DNA from: an uncultured Elusimicrobiales bacterium
Lineage (GTDB): Bacteria > Elusimicrobiota > Elusimicrobia > Elusimicrobiales > Elusimicrobiaceae
DNA length: 64,000 nucleotides
Direction of reading: 5' to 3'
Assembly (NCBI GenBank): GCA_934662565.1
Contig: CAKUKI010000001.1
Location: forward strand, 1 to 64,000
The notes beneath the pieces are model-generated. The model saw nothing but the letters and a program-made list of their open reading frames with translations. It was not told the origin of the DNA and made no database searches. Shown one piece after another: positions 7,715 to 17,500 of the stretch (positions are counted from its first letter, which is position 1; every line of letters begins with the position of its first letter). The position numbers and the translations under genes were made by a program.

Positions 7715-8908
7715 ATGACTACAAACGAAGAAATTAAAAATACGGAAGAAACAATTAACGAACAAGAAATGACGATGGACGAGTTAATTGCGCAGCAAGA
7801 GTCTTTATCGGAGCAGTTAAATAAACGTGAAATTGTGGAAGTGACCGTTGTACAGGTGACCAAAGATAATGTACTGGTGGACACCGGAACCAAAAAAGAG
7901 GGGGCCATTGCCATAACGGATTTTGACGGAAAAGCTTTGCCGGTAGCCGGCGATAAGGTTTCCGCCGTTCTCGTAAAAAGAGGTTCTGACGAAAGACCGG
8001 CCATTCTCTCCCACAAAAAAGCGTTGGAAGCACTGGGCTGGGACGTGTGCAAAAAAGCGTACGAAGCTAAAGAACGCGTAAAAGGCACCATTTTGCAAAC
8101 CGTAAAAGGCGGGTATATTGTGGAAGTTTTCGGCGTGAGCGGGTTTATGCCGCTTTCTCTGTCCGAACTGCACACCGCGTATAAACACTATTTGCCGGTG
8201 GGTGCCAAAATTAAAGCCCAAATTGTGGAATTTTCCAAAGAAAAACAGAAACTGATTGTTTCCCGCAAACAAGTGTTGGAAGAAGACGAAGCCGTGCGCC
8301 GCACCCAAGTTTTGGGCGAAATTAAAGAAGGCGACGTGTTGCGTGTAGTGGTGGCCAAAGTGGATAAGGACAAATTGTTCTTACGCTTCCACGGCATTGA
8401 AGGCATTGTAAACTTGGAAAACATTGCTTGGAAAGAACCCGAAACCGCTATTGCCAACTTCCGCCGCGGGCAACGCTTGAAAGCCAAATTAATCGCTTTG
8501 GATAAAGAAACCCCCAAATTGGAATTTGGTTTGAAACAGCTGTTCCTGAATCCGGCCGATGCGTTGAAACGCCGCTATCCGTACAAGAGCTCTGTAAAAG
8601 CTACGGTGACGAAAGTTTCCGAAGAAGGTGTGGAATGCACCATCGGCAAGAACAACACCAAAGGCTTTATCAGCCCCTTTGAAATGGGCCGCGATTTTGC
8701 CGCCAAAGAAGGCGACGTGATTACGACCTTGGTGGTGGGCGTAAATCCGGAAACATTCACGGTAAACCTCTCGGTCAAGAAATACGACCAAGTGCAAAAC
8801 CGCAAAGTGGTGGCCCAATATCTTAAACAGGCCCCGCGCCCTACGCTCGGCCAGCTCCTGCAAGATTCTTTCAAAACGCAGGAAGAAGATAAAAAAGACG
8901 CCGAATAG
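7715..8908 (+). CDS. rpsA: 30S ribosomal protein S1 (four S1 domains)
   Basis: S1 helps mRNA bind the 30S subunit. After an acidic, Gln/Glu-rich N-terminus, four S1 OB-fold repeats can be seen at about residues 38-105, 120-190, 205-275 and 290-365, for example VKGTILQTVKGGYIVEVFGV and GDVLRVVVAKVDKD. At 397 residues it is the short, four-domain form rather than the six-domain form of Proteobacteria. AAGGA precedes the ATG, and a strong terminator follows. If many genes are leaderless, as suggested here, S1 need would differ between transcripts (inference). Confidence 0.94.
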   Translation: MTTNEEIKNTEETINEQEMTMDELIAQQESLSEQLNKREIVEVTVVQVTKDNVLVDTGTKKEGAIAITDFDGKALPVAGDKVSAVLVKRGSDERPAILSHKKALEALGWDVCKKAYEAKERVKGTILQTVKGGYIVEVFGVSGFMPLSLSELHTAYKHYLPVGAKIKAQIVEFSKEKQKLIVSRKQVLEEDEAVRRTQVLGEIKEGDVLRVVVAKVDKDKLFLRFHGIEGIVNLENIAWKEPETAIANFRRGQRLKAKLIALDKETPKLEFGLKQLFLNPADALKRRYPYKSSVKATVTKVSEEGVECTIGKNNTKGFISPFEMGRDFAAKEGDVITTLVVGVNPETFTVNLSVKKYDQVQNRKVVAQYLKQAPRPTLGQLLQDSFKTQEEDKKDAE

Positions 8909-8923
8909 TTAGATATTAACCAT

Positions 8924-8962
8924 AACCTGCGGCTGGGTTTTATGCCTAGCCGCAGGTTTTTT
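8924..8962 (+). terminator. Rho-independent terminator after rpsA
   Basis: CCTGCGGCTGGG pairs with CCTAGCCGCAGG (one mismatch region at the loop) and is followed by TTTTTT. It ends the ftsQ-to-rpsA run. Confidence 0.9.
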
Positions 8963-8986
8963 GCAACTCTACTGTTTTTTTAGGGG

Positions 8987-9014
8987 TTGCCGAACGCCTG
9001 TTTTTTGCTACACT
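8987..9014 (+). promoter_or_regulatory. queH promoter, probably leaderless
   Basis: TTGCCG (8987-8992), a 16-base spacer and TACACT (9009-9014), then exactly 6 bases to the ATG at 9021. The -35 is preceded by AGGGG, as in three of the pilin promoters. Confidence 0.6.
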
Positions 9015-9020
9015 GGGTTT

Positions 9021-9605
9021 ATGGAAAACAAAAATACCTTGCTTTTACTTTCTTGCTGTGCGCCTTGTTCGGGCGGCGTATTGGCGCGTTTGGCGGCCGA
9101 AAAACGCCCGCTGGCACTGCTTTTTTATAATCCCAATATCTATCCGGCAGAAGAATATAAAAAACGGCGCGACGAGCAAAAACGCGCGTGCGAACATTTC
9201 AAAATTCCGTTTATTGAACTCCCGTACGAGCCGGAAGTCTGGCTGGACGCGGTAAAAGGGTTGGAAAACGAACCGGAGCGCGGCGCGCGGTGCAGTGCGT
9301 GCTTTTTATTTAGGCTCACGCGGGCGGCCGAGTACGCGCGCGAACACGGCTACCAAGCATTAAGCTCCGTGTTGGGGGTATCGCGCTATAAAGATTTGGA
9401 GCAAGTCAACCGCGCCGCGCGGCAGGCGTGCCAATCGGCCGGCATTACTTACGACGAAACCAACTGGCGCAAAGGCGGCGTGGAAGAACTGCGGCGGGCG
9501 GTGTGGAAAGAATTACAATTTTATGCCCAACAGTACTGCGGCTGTGTGTTCAGTTTGCGCGCGCGGCAGGGGGAAAAAGATGAAAAAAAAGCTCAAAAAA
9601 ATTAG
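9021..9605 (+). CDS. queH: Epoxyqueuosine reductase QueH
   Basis: QueH reduces epoxyqueuosine to queuosine in tRNA with an iron-sulfur cluster. The 194 residues carry the characteristic CCAPCSGG at the N-terminus, FYNPNIYPAEEYKKRRDE, ARCSACFLFRL and the C-terminal YCGCVFS, which supply the paired cysteines of the family (formerly DUF208). The ATG at 9021 follows a -10 by 6 bases; the in-frame upstream extension lies in the promoter. Its end overlaps the asmA-like gene by 26 bases. Confidence 0.94.
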   Translation: MENKNTLLLLSCCAPCSGGVLARLAAEKRPLALLFYNPNIYPAEEYKKRRDEQKRACEHFKIPFIELPYEPEVWLDAVKGLENEPERGARCSACFLFRLTRAAEYAREHGYQALSSVLGVSRYKDLEQVNRAARQACQSAGITYDETNWRKGGVEELRRAVWKELQFYAQQYCGCVFSLRARQGEKDEKKAQKN

Positions 9606-11862
9606 TAAATGGGGTTTTTATATTTTAGGCGGCCTGTTGTTGGCGGCCGCGCTGGCGGATGCCGGATTACGGTGGGCATCTTCCAATAGGCGCGTTAAAA
9701 ATTATCTGGTGCAAAAAGTGTCCGCCGCGCTCAAGCGCGACGTGCGCCTAAAACAAGTGCGCGCCAGCTTGTTTGGGGTGCGTGTGAACGGGTTGGAAGT
9801 GGCCGAACAAGGCGGCTTTTCACAAGGCACTTTTTTAAGTGTGGATAAAGCCGGCGTGCGCTTTTCGCTGGTTCATTTATTGCATGGGCACTTAAAATTA
9901 CGCACCGTATTTTTGCACGGAGCCACGCTCAACATTACGCGCCGTGCGGACGGAAAATTTAATTTTGCGGATTTGTCTTCTTCTTCCGTTCCGCCCGCCC
10001 AAAAGGAGCCGCACGCGGACCCCTTTTTGCCGCGCATTACGTTGGGTTTATTGGATATTGAGCAACTGAATGTGTTTTATGTAGATGCCGCGCAAAACCG
10101 CAGTTTGGCGGTGCAGCAGTTTATGCTCCGCGCGCGCCGGCTGATGTTTACGGAGCCGTTTAGGGTTATTTCCAAAGCGCAAGTGCGCTGGGTGGAGGGG
10201 GACCTGCCCTTGGAAACAACACTGGCTTTTAATGCCACCTTAAATTTGGCCGATTTGGATTTTGAAAAATCCGCGCTGGACATATCCAACCTGATTGTGC
10301 GCTACCGGAGCACTCCGGCGGTGTTAAAGGGCCATATCCAAAATTTTACTAATCCGTCTGCCCAGCTGGCGTTGGAAGTCACCAGTTTGTCTAACGATAC
10401 CTTGGCGGAACTGGCGCCGGATACGCCGGAATTTTTAATTCCTGCGCTCCGGGTGGATGTGGCGGCCCGGGCGCACCTGGCGGACTCCCGCGCGCAAATC
10501 AGCCGCCTACACTTGCAACTGCCGGGGGGCGAGCTAAACGCCACCGCCAAGGCCGCGTTCAAAGAGCGGGCAGCTTATCAGGCCGAAGGCGATTTTGCGC
10601 TTAATTTGGACGAAATAGCCCCCTTAGCGCCCCTTTTAGCCAACACTTACGGGGTGACGGGCCAAATCACCGGTGCTTTTCAGGCCGCCGCGGATAACTG
10701 GAACGCCAAGCTTTCCGTACAACAGGTGGGGGCCACACTGCCCACCGTGGGCCGGCTGGACGCTCTTTCCACCCAAATTACGGCAGAAGGGCTTAAAAAT
10801 TTAGCAGTAAAGGATTTGTCCGGCACATTAAACGGCGCGCATTTTGACGGCTATTTAACGGCTGTAAACCGCCCTTTGTATGTGGATGCACGGCTTAAAT
10901 TAAATATGGAAAAATTCATCTTGCCGCCGCAAGAAGAACCGCCCACGGCAGAGGCGGTGCCCGCGGCGCCGCAAACGCAGGGGGAAACCGCCGGAACGGA
11001 ACAGGCGGCTGCGCAGCAAGAGCAAGCCGCGCTTGCGCCCGCCCAACAGGCGCCGCAAGCAAATACTCCCAAAGCTAAATTTCCGCCGGTTCACTTGCGG
11101 GCGCAAATCAAGTCCGGCCCGGTCAGCGTGCCGTATTTTTACGCCAAATCCGTGGATATTCATACCCGCCTGACGGGTATTACGGCAGAGTTGGATAAGG
11201 CGGACGGCACGGCGGAAATGCAAATAGGCGAGGGGGAAATACAGGATATTTATAAATTAACGCAGGCCAACTCCGTGACGAAAGCCATGTTTTTATCGTT
11301 AAGTGTGGTCAGCCGCGTGATAAACAGCTTAAACGTGGTGGATTTGCTTTCCAAATTAATGCCCGGGGGTAAGGAGCAAATGCCCGAAAAGAAAACAGAC
11401 GGAAAATTGGCGTTTGAGTCTTTTTCCGGCGCATTAAAATTTAATAAAGGCGTAATGGAAATGACGAAAGGCTCGTTTGTGTCGGATTTAATGTCCTTAA
11501 AAATTTCCGGTACGACTAATTTTAGAAGCGGCGTTTTGGATATGCAGGTAAACGCCGCCCCCGGCAAACATTATGATACCGGCATTATGCCCATTACCTT
11601 AAAAATAGGCGGCACGGTGGACGAACCCAAAGGCAGTTTGAGTATGCTGGGCAGTGCGGCCGCGCTGGTGACGCAAGCCGTGGGCAATAACTTTGCTTCC
11701 AACGCGGTAAAAAAGGGCGTGGGTGGCTTTTTTGGCCTGTTCAAAAAGGAACAACCCGCTGCCGAGCCGTTGCCCGAACAGGAAGATGAATTTGTGCCTG
11801 TGGACCCGCAGGAATTATTAAACCCGGCGGAAAAAAATATTGCAGAGGGCGGCTCCAAATAA
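9580..11862 (+). CDS. AsmA-like envelope protein
   Basis: This 760-residue protein begins with a basic stretch and one membrane anchor (about residues 11-30), followed by a very long beta-rich periplasmic part, as in AsmA/TamB-like proteins that bridge the inner and outer membranes and help move lipids. LKRDVRLKQVRASLFGVRVNGL near the start and the end PITLKIGGTVDEPKGS match AsmA family ends. A low-complexity A/Q/P/E linker lies at about 450-500. The ATG overlaps the end of queH and is preceded by GGGGGAAA. Its role in lipid or outer-membrane-protein handling is inferred. Confidence 0.85.
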   Translation: MKKKLKKISKWGFYILGGLLLAAALADAGLRWASSNRRVKNYLVQKVSAALKRDVRLKQVRASLFGVRVNGLEVAEQGGFSQGTFLSVDKAGVRFSLVHLLHGHLKLRTVFLHGATLNITRRADGKFNFADLSSSSVPPAQKEPHADPFLPRITLGLLDIEQLNVFYVDAAQNRSLAVQQFMLRARRLMFTEPFRVISKAQVRWVEGDLPLETTLAFNATLNLADLDFEKSALDISNLIVRYRSTPAVLKGHIQNFTNPSAQLALEVTSLSNDTLAELAPDTPEFLIPALRVDVAARAHLADSRAQISRLHLQLPGGELNATAKAAFKERAAYQAEGDFALNLDEIAPLAPLLANTYGVTGQITGAFQAAADNWNAKLSVQQVGATLPTVGRLDALSTQITAEGLKNLAVKDLSGTLNGAHFDGYLTAVNRPLYVDARLKLNMEKFILPPQEEPPTAEAVPAAPQTQGETAGTEQAAAQQEQAALAPAQQAPQANTPKAKFPPVHLRAQIKSGPVSVPYFYAKSVDIHTRLTGITAELDKADGTAEMQIGEGEIQDIYKLTQANSVTKAMFLSLSVVSRVINSLNVVDLLSKLMPGGKEQMPEKKTDGKLAFESFSGALKFNKGVMEMTKGSFVSDLMSLKISGTTNFRSGVLDMQVNAAPGKHYDTGIMPITLKIGGTVDEPKGSLSMLGSAAALVTQAVGNNFASNAVKKGVGGFFGLFKKEQPAAEPLPEQEDEFVPVDPQELLNPAEKNIAEGGSK

Positions 11863-11869
11863 GTATGAT
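11840..11869 (+). promoter_or_regulatory. Internal promoter before the HExxH membrane protein, probably leaderless
   Basis: TTGCAG (11840-11845), an 18-base spacer and TATGAT (11864-11869) end exactly 6 bases before the ATG at 11876. The promoter lies inside the 3' end of the asmA-like gene. Confidence 0.5.
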
Positions 11870-11875
11870 ACTTTT

Positions 11876-12628
11876 ATGAATAAAAAAAATTTTTTTACGC
11901 GCATGTGCGAAAAGTTGGACCCTTTGCACCAAAGCCCGCTGTTTTTCAAATGGACGTGGGTAAGCCTTGTGGGGTTGCTTGGCGCGGCTTGGCTGTTGTA
12001 TTTGTGGCGTGACGGGTGGATTATTAGCAGTTTATTTGAAAACTGGTTTGTTTATATGCCCCAGTATTTTACGCACGAATTTGCCCACCGTATTGGTTGG
12101 GGGCTGAGCCATTCCAACACTATCAGTTTATGGGCGGGGCCCATGACGGAGTTGTTCTTCCCGATTGCGCTACTGCTGGTTTGTTGGCGTATGCACGGGG
12201 GGCGGTGGTTGTCTTCTTTAGCGTTATATTATTTGGCTACTTGTTTCCACCATACGGCCGTATATTGCGGGGATGCCCGCGCTATGACCCTGCATTTAAC
12301 ATATTCCGATTTTATAAGTGATGCCGGCCCCGGCACACCGGGCGACTGGTATGATATGCTGGGCCCTTTGGGATTGTTGGAATGGGATACCACCTTTGCG
12401 GCGTGCTTTTATTTTTGCGGGGCCGTGTGTATGGTATTGGCGTTTTACAGCGCATGGTATTACTGGGGCCATACCGAGGAATACTTGCGCCGTGATGCAC
12501 AACACCCCTCCGATTTTTACGGTCCGAAAACCGGAGCAAAAGCCCGCATTACCCAAGAGGACTACGAGCGGGACCCGTTTACGGGGGAGCGGTTTAATAA
12601 CCCTTGGGACGAATTGACGAAGAAATAA
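11876..12628 (+). CDS. Polytopic membrane protein with HExxH motif, function unknown
   Basis: I do not recognise a named family. The 250 residues show a hydrophobic segment at about 27-44, a HEFAH motif at 67-71 beside a further hydrophobic stretch, three or four more membrane segments to about 205, and a soluble tail rich in charged residues with DPFTGERFNNPWDEL. HExxH inside a membrane protein is typical of site-2-type (M50) or related zinc proteases, and the second ligand could be among the later His residues (FHHTAVYCGD). Protease activity is only a hypothesis. The transcript may be leaderless, and a terminator follows. Confidence 0.7.
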   Translation: MNKKNFFTRMCEKLDPLHQSPLFFKWTWVSLVGLLGAAWLLYLWRDGWIISSLFENWFVYMPQYFTHEFAHRIGWGLSHSNTISLWAGPMTELFFPIALLLVCWRMHGGRWLSSLALYYLATCFHHTAVYCGDARAMTLHLTYSDFISDAGPGTPGDWYDMLGPLGLLEWDTTFAACFYFCGAVCMVLAFYSAWYYWGHTEEYLRRDAQHPSDFYGPKTGAKARITQEDYERDPFTGERFNNPWDELTKK

Positions 12629-12650
12629 AATTTGTGGGAGTTTTTACCCT

Positions 12651-12684
12651 AAAAACCGGGTGCTTTTACAGGCCCGGTTTTTTT
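12651..12684 (+). terminator. Rho-independent terminator
   Basis: AAAAACCGGG pairs with CCCGGTTTTT and runs into Ts, ending the asmA-like/HExxH unit. Confidence 0.85.
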
Positions 12685-12693
12685 ATGGGAGCG

Positions 12694-12722
12694 TAAAAAA
12701 GCGGCCCCTGTTTGGGGGCCGC
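12694..12722 (-). terminator. Terminator of the ankyrin gene (minus strand)
   Basis: On the minus strand GCGGCCCC pairs with GGGGCCGC and is followed by TTTTTTACGC. It lies just after the ankyrin gene stop. Confidence 0.8.
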
Positions 12723-12735
12723 GGGTATTTGAAAA

Positions 12736-13458
12736 TTATTTTTTGGCAGGCTTTTGGGCGGCTTTTTTAAGCAGGCGCGCAACTTTTTTGCTGGCTAAAT
12801 CGGAGCGGGTTTGCACCACGGCTACCAGTTTGGCAAAGTTTTTGTCTTGGGTGTCGGCGCCGTGTTCCAACAGCAGTTGGGTAAGCGCGGGGCTTTTTTG
12901 GTATGCGGCGGCATAAAAAAGCGCGTTTAGGCCGTCTTTGGTGGTTAAATTGGGGTTGGCCCCGCGTTTAAGCATATAAGTAATTAAATCCGTGCGGTCA
13001 GTTTCCGAAGGGAATTTTTGCGTCAGCGCCATCATAAGCGCGGTGGCGCCTTTGTCGGTTTGGGTGTCCATATCCGCCCCGCGGAAAACCAGCAGCTTGG
13101 CGGCTTCGGTCCGTCCGTCGCGCGCGGCAATAAACAAGGGGGTCCAGCCGTTGGGGGTGGCGGAGTTAATATCTAACCCTTCGTCTAATAAAAAGTTGAT
13201 TACGTCCTCGCTCCCGCTGGAAGCCGCCGCGTGCAAGGCGGTAAAATCGGCCCCTTTGTATTGGCGCTCGTCGTCGTCAAATAATAGGGTATAATCCAAG
13301 GGGGCGCCTTCTTCCACGTCGTTTTTAACGGCGGTTAAATCCCCGCGGTAGGCGTCGGCAATCAGGTTGGCGGCGGCGCGTTCCACCGCGTTTTGGCGGT
13401 AGGAAAGGCCCAAGCCCAACACCGCAATTACAATAATAAGAATGACCCATTTTTTCAT
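12736..13458 (-). CDS. Membrane-anchored ankyrin-repeat protein
   Basis: The 240 residues start with a membrane anchor or uncleaved signal (residues 4-20), then about four ankyrin repeats between 68 and 205, for example FTALHAAASSGSEDVINFLLDEG and WTPLFIAARDGRTEAAKLLVFRG-type units, and end in a Lys/Ala-rich tail. Ankyrin repeats bind proteins; the likely location is the periplasm or the membrane face. GGGAGAGG precedes the ATG and TACAAT gives a -10. No partner can be named. Confidence 0.88.
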   Translation of the reverse strand: MKKWVILIIVIAVLGLGLSYRQNAVERAAANLIADAYRGDLTAVKNDVEEGAPLDYTLLFDDDERQYKGADFTALHAAASSGSEDVINFLLDEGLDINSATPNGWTPLFIAARDGRTEAAKLLVFRGADMDTQTDKGATALMMALTQKFPSETDRTDLITYMLKRGANPNLTTKDGLNALFYAAAYQKSPALTQLLLEHGADTQDKNFAKLVAVVQTRSDLASKKVARLLKKAAQKPAKK

Positions 13459-13537
13459 TGTGTAAACCTCTCCCAGTTATTGTAGCAAAAGCGGGGATAA
13501 AAATAAAAAAATTGTTTTTTTGCTGAGCCATTTTATA

Positions 13538-13597
13538 AAGGGTTGTTTTGTTTTTTTTTTTTGATAAATTTTACATATAGGTAAAATTTATCAAAAA
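13538..13597 (+). promoter_or_regulatory. Pilin promoter with 12-T tract and palindrome (copy 2)
   Basis: TTGTTT (13543-13548), TG, 12 Ts (13551-13562), GA and TAAATT (13565-13570) repeat the design at 582. The palindrome TTGATAAATTTTAC (13561-13574) / GTAAAATTTATCAA (13581-13594) is perfect over 14 bp with a different loop, ATATAG. Three bases of loop-proximal stem (AC/GT) differ from the other copies but keep pairing. Confidence 0.65.
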
Positions 13598-13608
13598 TGA
13601 ACCTAACC

Positions 13609-13658
13609 ATAAAAAAACGCTATAAAGGCCGTTTTCGGCCGTTTATGGCGTTATAAAA
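13609..13658 (+). promoter_or_regulatory. Leader hairpin before pilin gene
   Basis: AACGCTATAAAGGCCG pairs with CGGCCGTTTATGGCGTT across a 3-4 base loop, with one bulge and one G-T pair. It would form in the 5' untranslated RNA between the promoter palindrome and the ribosome-binding site AAGGAG, so it may affect stability or translation (inference). Confidence 0.55.
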
Positions 13659-13669
13659 AGGAGCAGAAA

Positions 13670-14161
13670 ATGAAACGAGGTTTTACATTAATTGAATTGT
13701 TAGTGGTGGTACTTATTATAGGCATTTTGGCCGGCGTAGCCTTGCCGCAGTATGAAAAAGCGGTTATGAAAAGCCGGATGAATAGTGTTTTGCCTCTGAT
13801 TCGCGCCATTAAAGAGGCTAACGAAGTTTATTATATGGCTAACGGTAAGTATACAGATAACTTGGAGGAGCTGGATATTGCTATCCCAGCCGGAAATACA
13901 AATAGTAAACCTTGGGCAGGGCTTGTAGTTTATGACAATGGCACTTGGATTGACCAATATGTAGAGAGTGATTGTCATGGAGATTCGTCTTGTCCGCGGG
14001 TATGGGGCGGTGTGGGTAAATTGAACGAAGCTGGAAATAGGTGGGAGCAACCGACTTGTATATTGGCCTTTTATTATGACAATACAACGAGTTCCGGCAA
14101 AATTACATGTTCGGGTAGTCACCCAAAATGTGCGGGTGTTTGCAATAGCTTAAATCTTTAA
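13670..14161 (+). CDS. Type IV pilin-like protein
   Basis: The 163-residue protein has an 3-residue leader (MKRG) before FTLIELLVVVLIIGILA and Glu5, followed by the pilin helix LPQYEKAVMKSRM. The soluble part has cysteines in DCHGDSSCPR and in C...TCSGSHPKCAGVC near the end. AAGGAG lies 8 bases upstream. It resembles the proteins at 19595 and 35362 (YEKAV/S) more than the YFKAVERSR group. It stands alone between the ankyrin gene and the PFOR 3' repeats. Confidence 0.92.
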   Translation: MKRGFTLIELLVVVLIIGILAGVALPQYEKAVMKSRMNSVLPLIRAIKEANEVYYMANGKYTDNLEELDIAIPAGNTNSKPWAGLVVYDNGTWIDQYVESDCHGDSSCPRVWGGVGKLNEAGNRWEQPTCILAFYYDNTTSSGKITCSGSHPKCAGVCNSLNL

Positions 14162-14171
14162 GGCCACATTT

Positions 14172-14558
14172 TTATTTTGGGATAAGAAAACCCCCAGCTT
14201 GCTAACGCTTGCTGGGGGTATTTCATCCTACCGGTTATAAATTACTTAACCACTTTTTCCGTCGGCTGGATAGCGGCCAGTTGTTTGTACAGGTCGCGTC
14301 ACTGTTTGGGATAAGAAAACCCCCAGCTTGCTAACGCTTACCGGGGGTGTTTCATCCTACTGGTTATAAATTACTTAACCACTTTTTCCGTCGGCTGGAT
14401 AGCGGCCAGTTGTTTGTACAGGTCGCGTCACTGTTTGGGATAAGAAAACCCCCAGCTTGCTAACGCTTACCGGGGGTGTTTCATCCTACTGGTTATAAAT
14501 TACTTAACCACTTTTTCCGTCGGCTGGATAGCGGCCAGTTGTTTATACAGGTCGCGTC
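14172..14558. repeat. 129-bp tandem triplication of the PFOR gene 3' end and terminator
   Basis: Three direct units of 129 bp (14172-14300, 14301-14429, 14430-14558) each hold, read on the minus strand, the last 20 or so codons of the oxidoreductase gene, its stop codon and its terminator hairpin (CCCCC...GGGGG with loop TAAGCGTTAGCAAG). Only the third unit is joined to the rest of the gene; junctions fall at GTCGCGTC|ACTGTTTGGG. Units differ at a few bases. This fills the 338 bases between the pilin and PFOR genes and stacks three terminators. Confidence 0.93.
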
Positions 14559-17500
14559 TCCAAGCGTATTCGGATTCAGCGCGTTTAATCAGTTCTTTGG
14601 CAAGTTCCGGGTTATCGCGCATTAAGCCTTTGAAGCGGTTTTCGCCGCTCATGTAGTCCGCCAACGGCAACGTCGGCGCGCCTAACGGGCTATCCACATG
14701 CAAGGGGTTTTTGCCTTCGTAGCGGGCCTCGGGGTTGAAGCGGTACAGAATCCAGCGGCCGGCTTGTACGGCGCGTTTGGCTTCGCCCATACCTTTGGAC
14801 ATATCAATCCCGTGCGCAATACAATGGGAATAAGCAATTACCAACGCCGGACCGTCGTAAGCGTCCGCTTCCGCCAACGCTTGAATGGTCTGGTTCATAT
14901 TGGCACCCATGGCTACTTGCGCAACGTAAATGTTGCCGTAGGTCATAGCAATCATACCGAGGTCTTTCTTCGGCATTTGTTTACCGCCCGCCGCAAACAA
15001 GGCTTTGGCGCCTAACGGGGTGGCTTTGGACATCTGGCCGCCGGTGTTGGAGTAGACTTCCGTATCCAGCACCAAGATTTTGATGTTCTTGCCGCTGGCT
15101 AATACATGGTCCAAACCGCCGTAGCCGATATCGTAGGCCCAGCCGTCGCCGCCCAAAATCCAGACGGATTTTTTGACGAGGTAGTCCGCCAAGCTCAACA
15201 AGCGTTTGCAAGTATCGCAACCGCTTTCGGCGCCTTTGTTCAAAATGGCTTTCAAGTCGGCTACGCGCTTTCTTTGTTCTTCAACGCCCGCATCCGTGGA
15301 TTGGTCCGCGTTTAACAAGGCATCAATCAAGGCCGCGTGTTCTTTTAAGCCGCCTTCTTTGGCTTGCAAGAGCAAGGCTTTGGCATCGTGGTTCAGTTGG
15401 TCAAACGCCAAGCGGATACCCAAGCCGAATTCCGCGTTGTCTTCAAACAAGGAGTTAGACCACGCCGGCCCTTTGCCGTCCGGGCGTTTGCAGTAAGGCG
15501 TGGTGGGCAGGTTGCCGCCGTAAATGGAGGAGCAGCCCGTTGCGTTGGCCACGGCCAAGCGGTCGCCGAATAACTGGGTCAACAGTTTTACATAAGGGGT
15601 TTCACCGCAGCCCGCGCACGCGCCGGAGAACTCAAAGAGCGGTTGGCGGAATTGGGAACCTTTGACGGATTCTTTCTTGGTGGTGACGTCCGCCTGTTTG
15701 AGGCCCAAGAAGAACGCAAAGTTGTCAATTTCGTTTTCACGCACGGAAAGCTGGTGAACCATGTTCAAGGCTTTCTTTTCCGGATTTTCTTTGTTTTTGG
15801 CGGGGCAGTTAAATACGCAGGCGCCGCAGCCGGTGCAGTCTTCCACCGCTACTTGTACGGTGAATTTCTTGCCGGCAATATCGCCTTTGCCGTCGGCCGA
15901 TTTGAAGGTTTTGGGCGCATCTTTCAGCGCGTCGGCATCATAGGCTTTAATGCGGATAGCCGCGTGCGGGCACACCAAGGAGCAGAAACCGCATTGGATG
16001 CAGGTGTTCGGGTCCCATTCGGGTACCATAATGGCAATATTGCGTTTTTCATACTGCGTGGTAGCGGTAGGATATACGCCGCCTTCCGGCATAGCGGAGG
16101 TGGGTAATTCGTCCCCGCGGCCGGCAATCATTTCGCCCAATACGTCTTTAACAAACGCGGGGGCAGAAGCCGGTACCGGTGCTTTGGTGTGCAGGGTGGA
16201 GGTCACTTCGGACGGATATTTTACTTCGTGTAAACCCGCCAAGGCCGCGTCCACGGCTACATAGTTTTTCTTAACAATTTCTTCGCCTTTTTTGGAATAA
16301 GTCTTTTTGATGGCTTCTTTAATATCGGCGATGGCTTTTTCGGTAGGGATAACGCCCGCAATACCGAAGAACGCCGTTTGCATAATGGTATTGGTGCGGC
16401 TGCCCATGCCGGTAGCCAACGCAATATCGGAAGCATCAATGGTGTAAACTTTCAGTTTGCGGTCAATGATGATTTTTTGTACTTCGGCGGTCAGGTGGTT
16501 CCACAATTCATCCGCGGCGTACGGCGCGTTGATTAACACCGTGGCGCCTTGTTTGGCTTTGCCCAGTACGTCGTATTTATCCAAGAAGTCAAACATGTGC
16601 ACACCGATAAAATCGGCCGATTGGATAAGGTACGGGGCGCGGATGTAGTTTTTGCCAAAGCGGATGTGGGACGTGGTCATAGAACCGGATTTTTTAGAGT
16701 CGTACACAAAGTAGCCTTGCGCAAAGAAACCGTTGGCGCTGATAATCTTCATGGTGTTTTTGTTGGCGCCTACGGTACCGTCGGAACCCAAACCGTAGAA
16801 CAAAGCGGCAAAAATGTCGTTAGCGGCTTTGCTTTCCAATTTGGTTTCGGGTAAAGAAGTGTGGGTTAAGTCGTCGTTAATGCCCACGGTGAAGTTTTTG
16901 ATAGGCGCGTTAGCGGCCAAGTTGTCAAAAACGGCTTTGACGTGGGAAGGCGTAAAGTCTTTGGAGCCAATCCCATAGCGCCCGCCAATGATAAGCGGTG
17001 TGGTGGGGAATTTGGCCTTGGCTTCGGCGGTTAAGAACGCGGCGCACACATCTTGGAACAACGGTTCGCCCAAGGAGCCGGGTTCTTTGGTGCGGTCCAT
17101 AACGGCAATCTTTTTAACCGTGCTGGGGATAACGCGCACAAAATCGGCAATAGAGAAGGGGCGGAACAATTTAATTTTGAGTACACCCACTTTTTGGCCT
17201 TTCATGGCTTCTACCGCGTTTTGGGCCACGTCCGCGCCGGAACCCATAATCACTACCAGTCTTTCGGCATCTTCGTCCCCAACGTATTGGAACAAATCGT
17301 ATTTGCGGCCGGTCATTTTTTCAAATTTGGCCATTTCTTCTTTTACAATGTTGGGTACGGCGTTATAAAATTTGTTGACGGCTTCGCGCGCTTGGAAGTA
17401 CACGTCCGGGTTGGCGGCGGTACCGCGCACGGTGGGATGTTCCGGATTTAAGCCGCGGTTTTTGTGCTGGGCGATTAAATCGTCGTCAATCATTTCGTGC

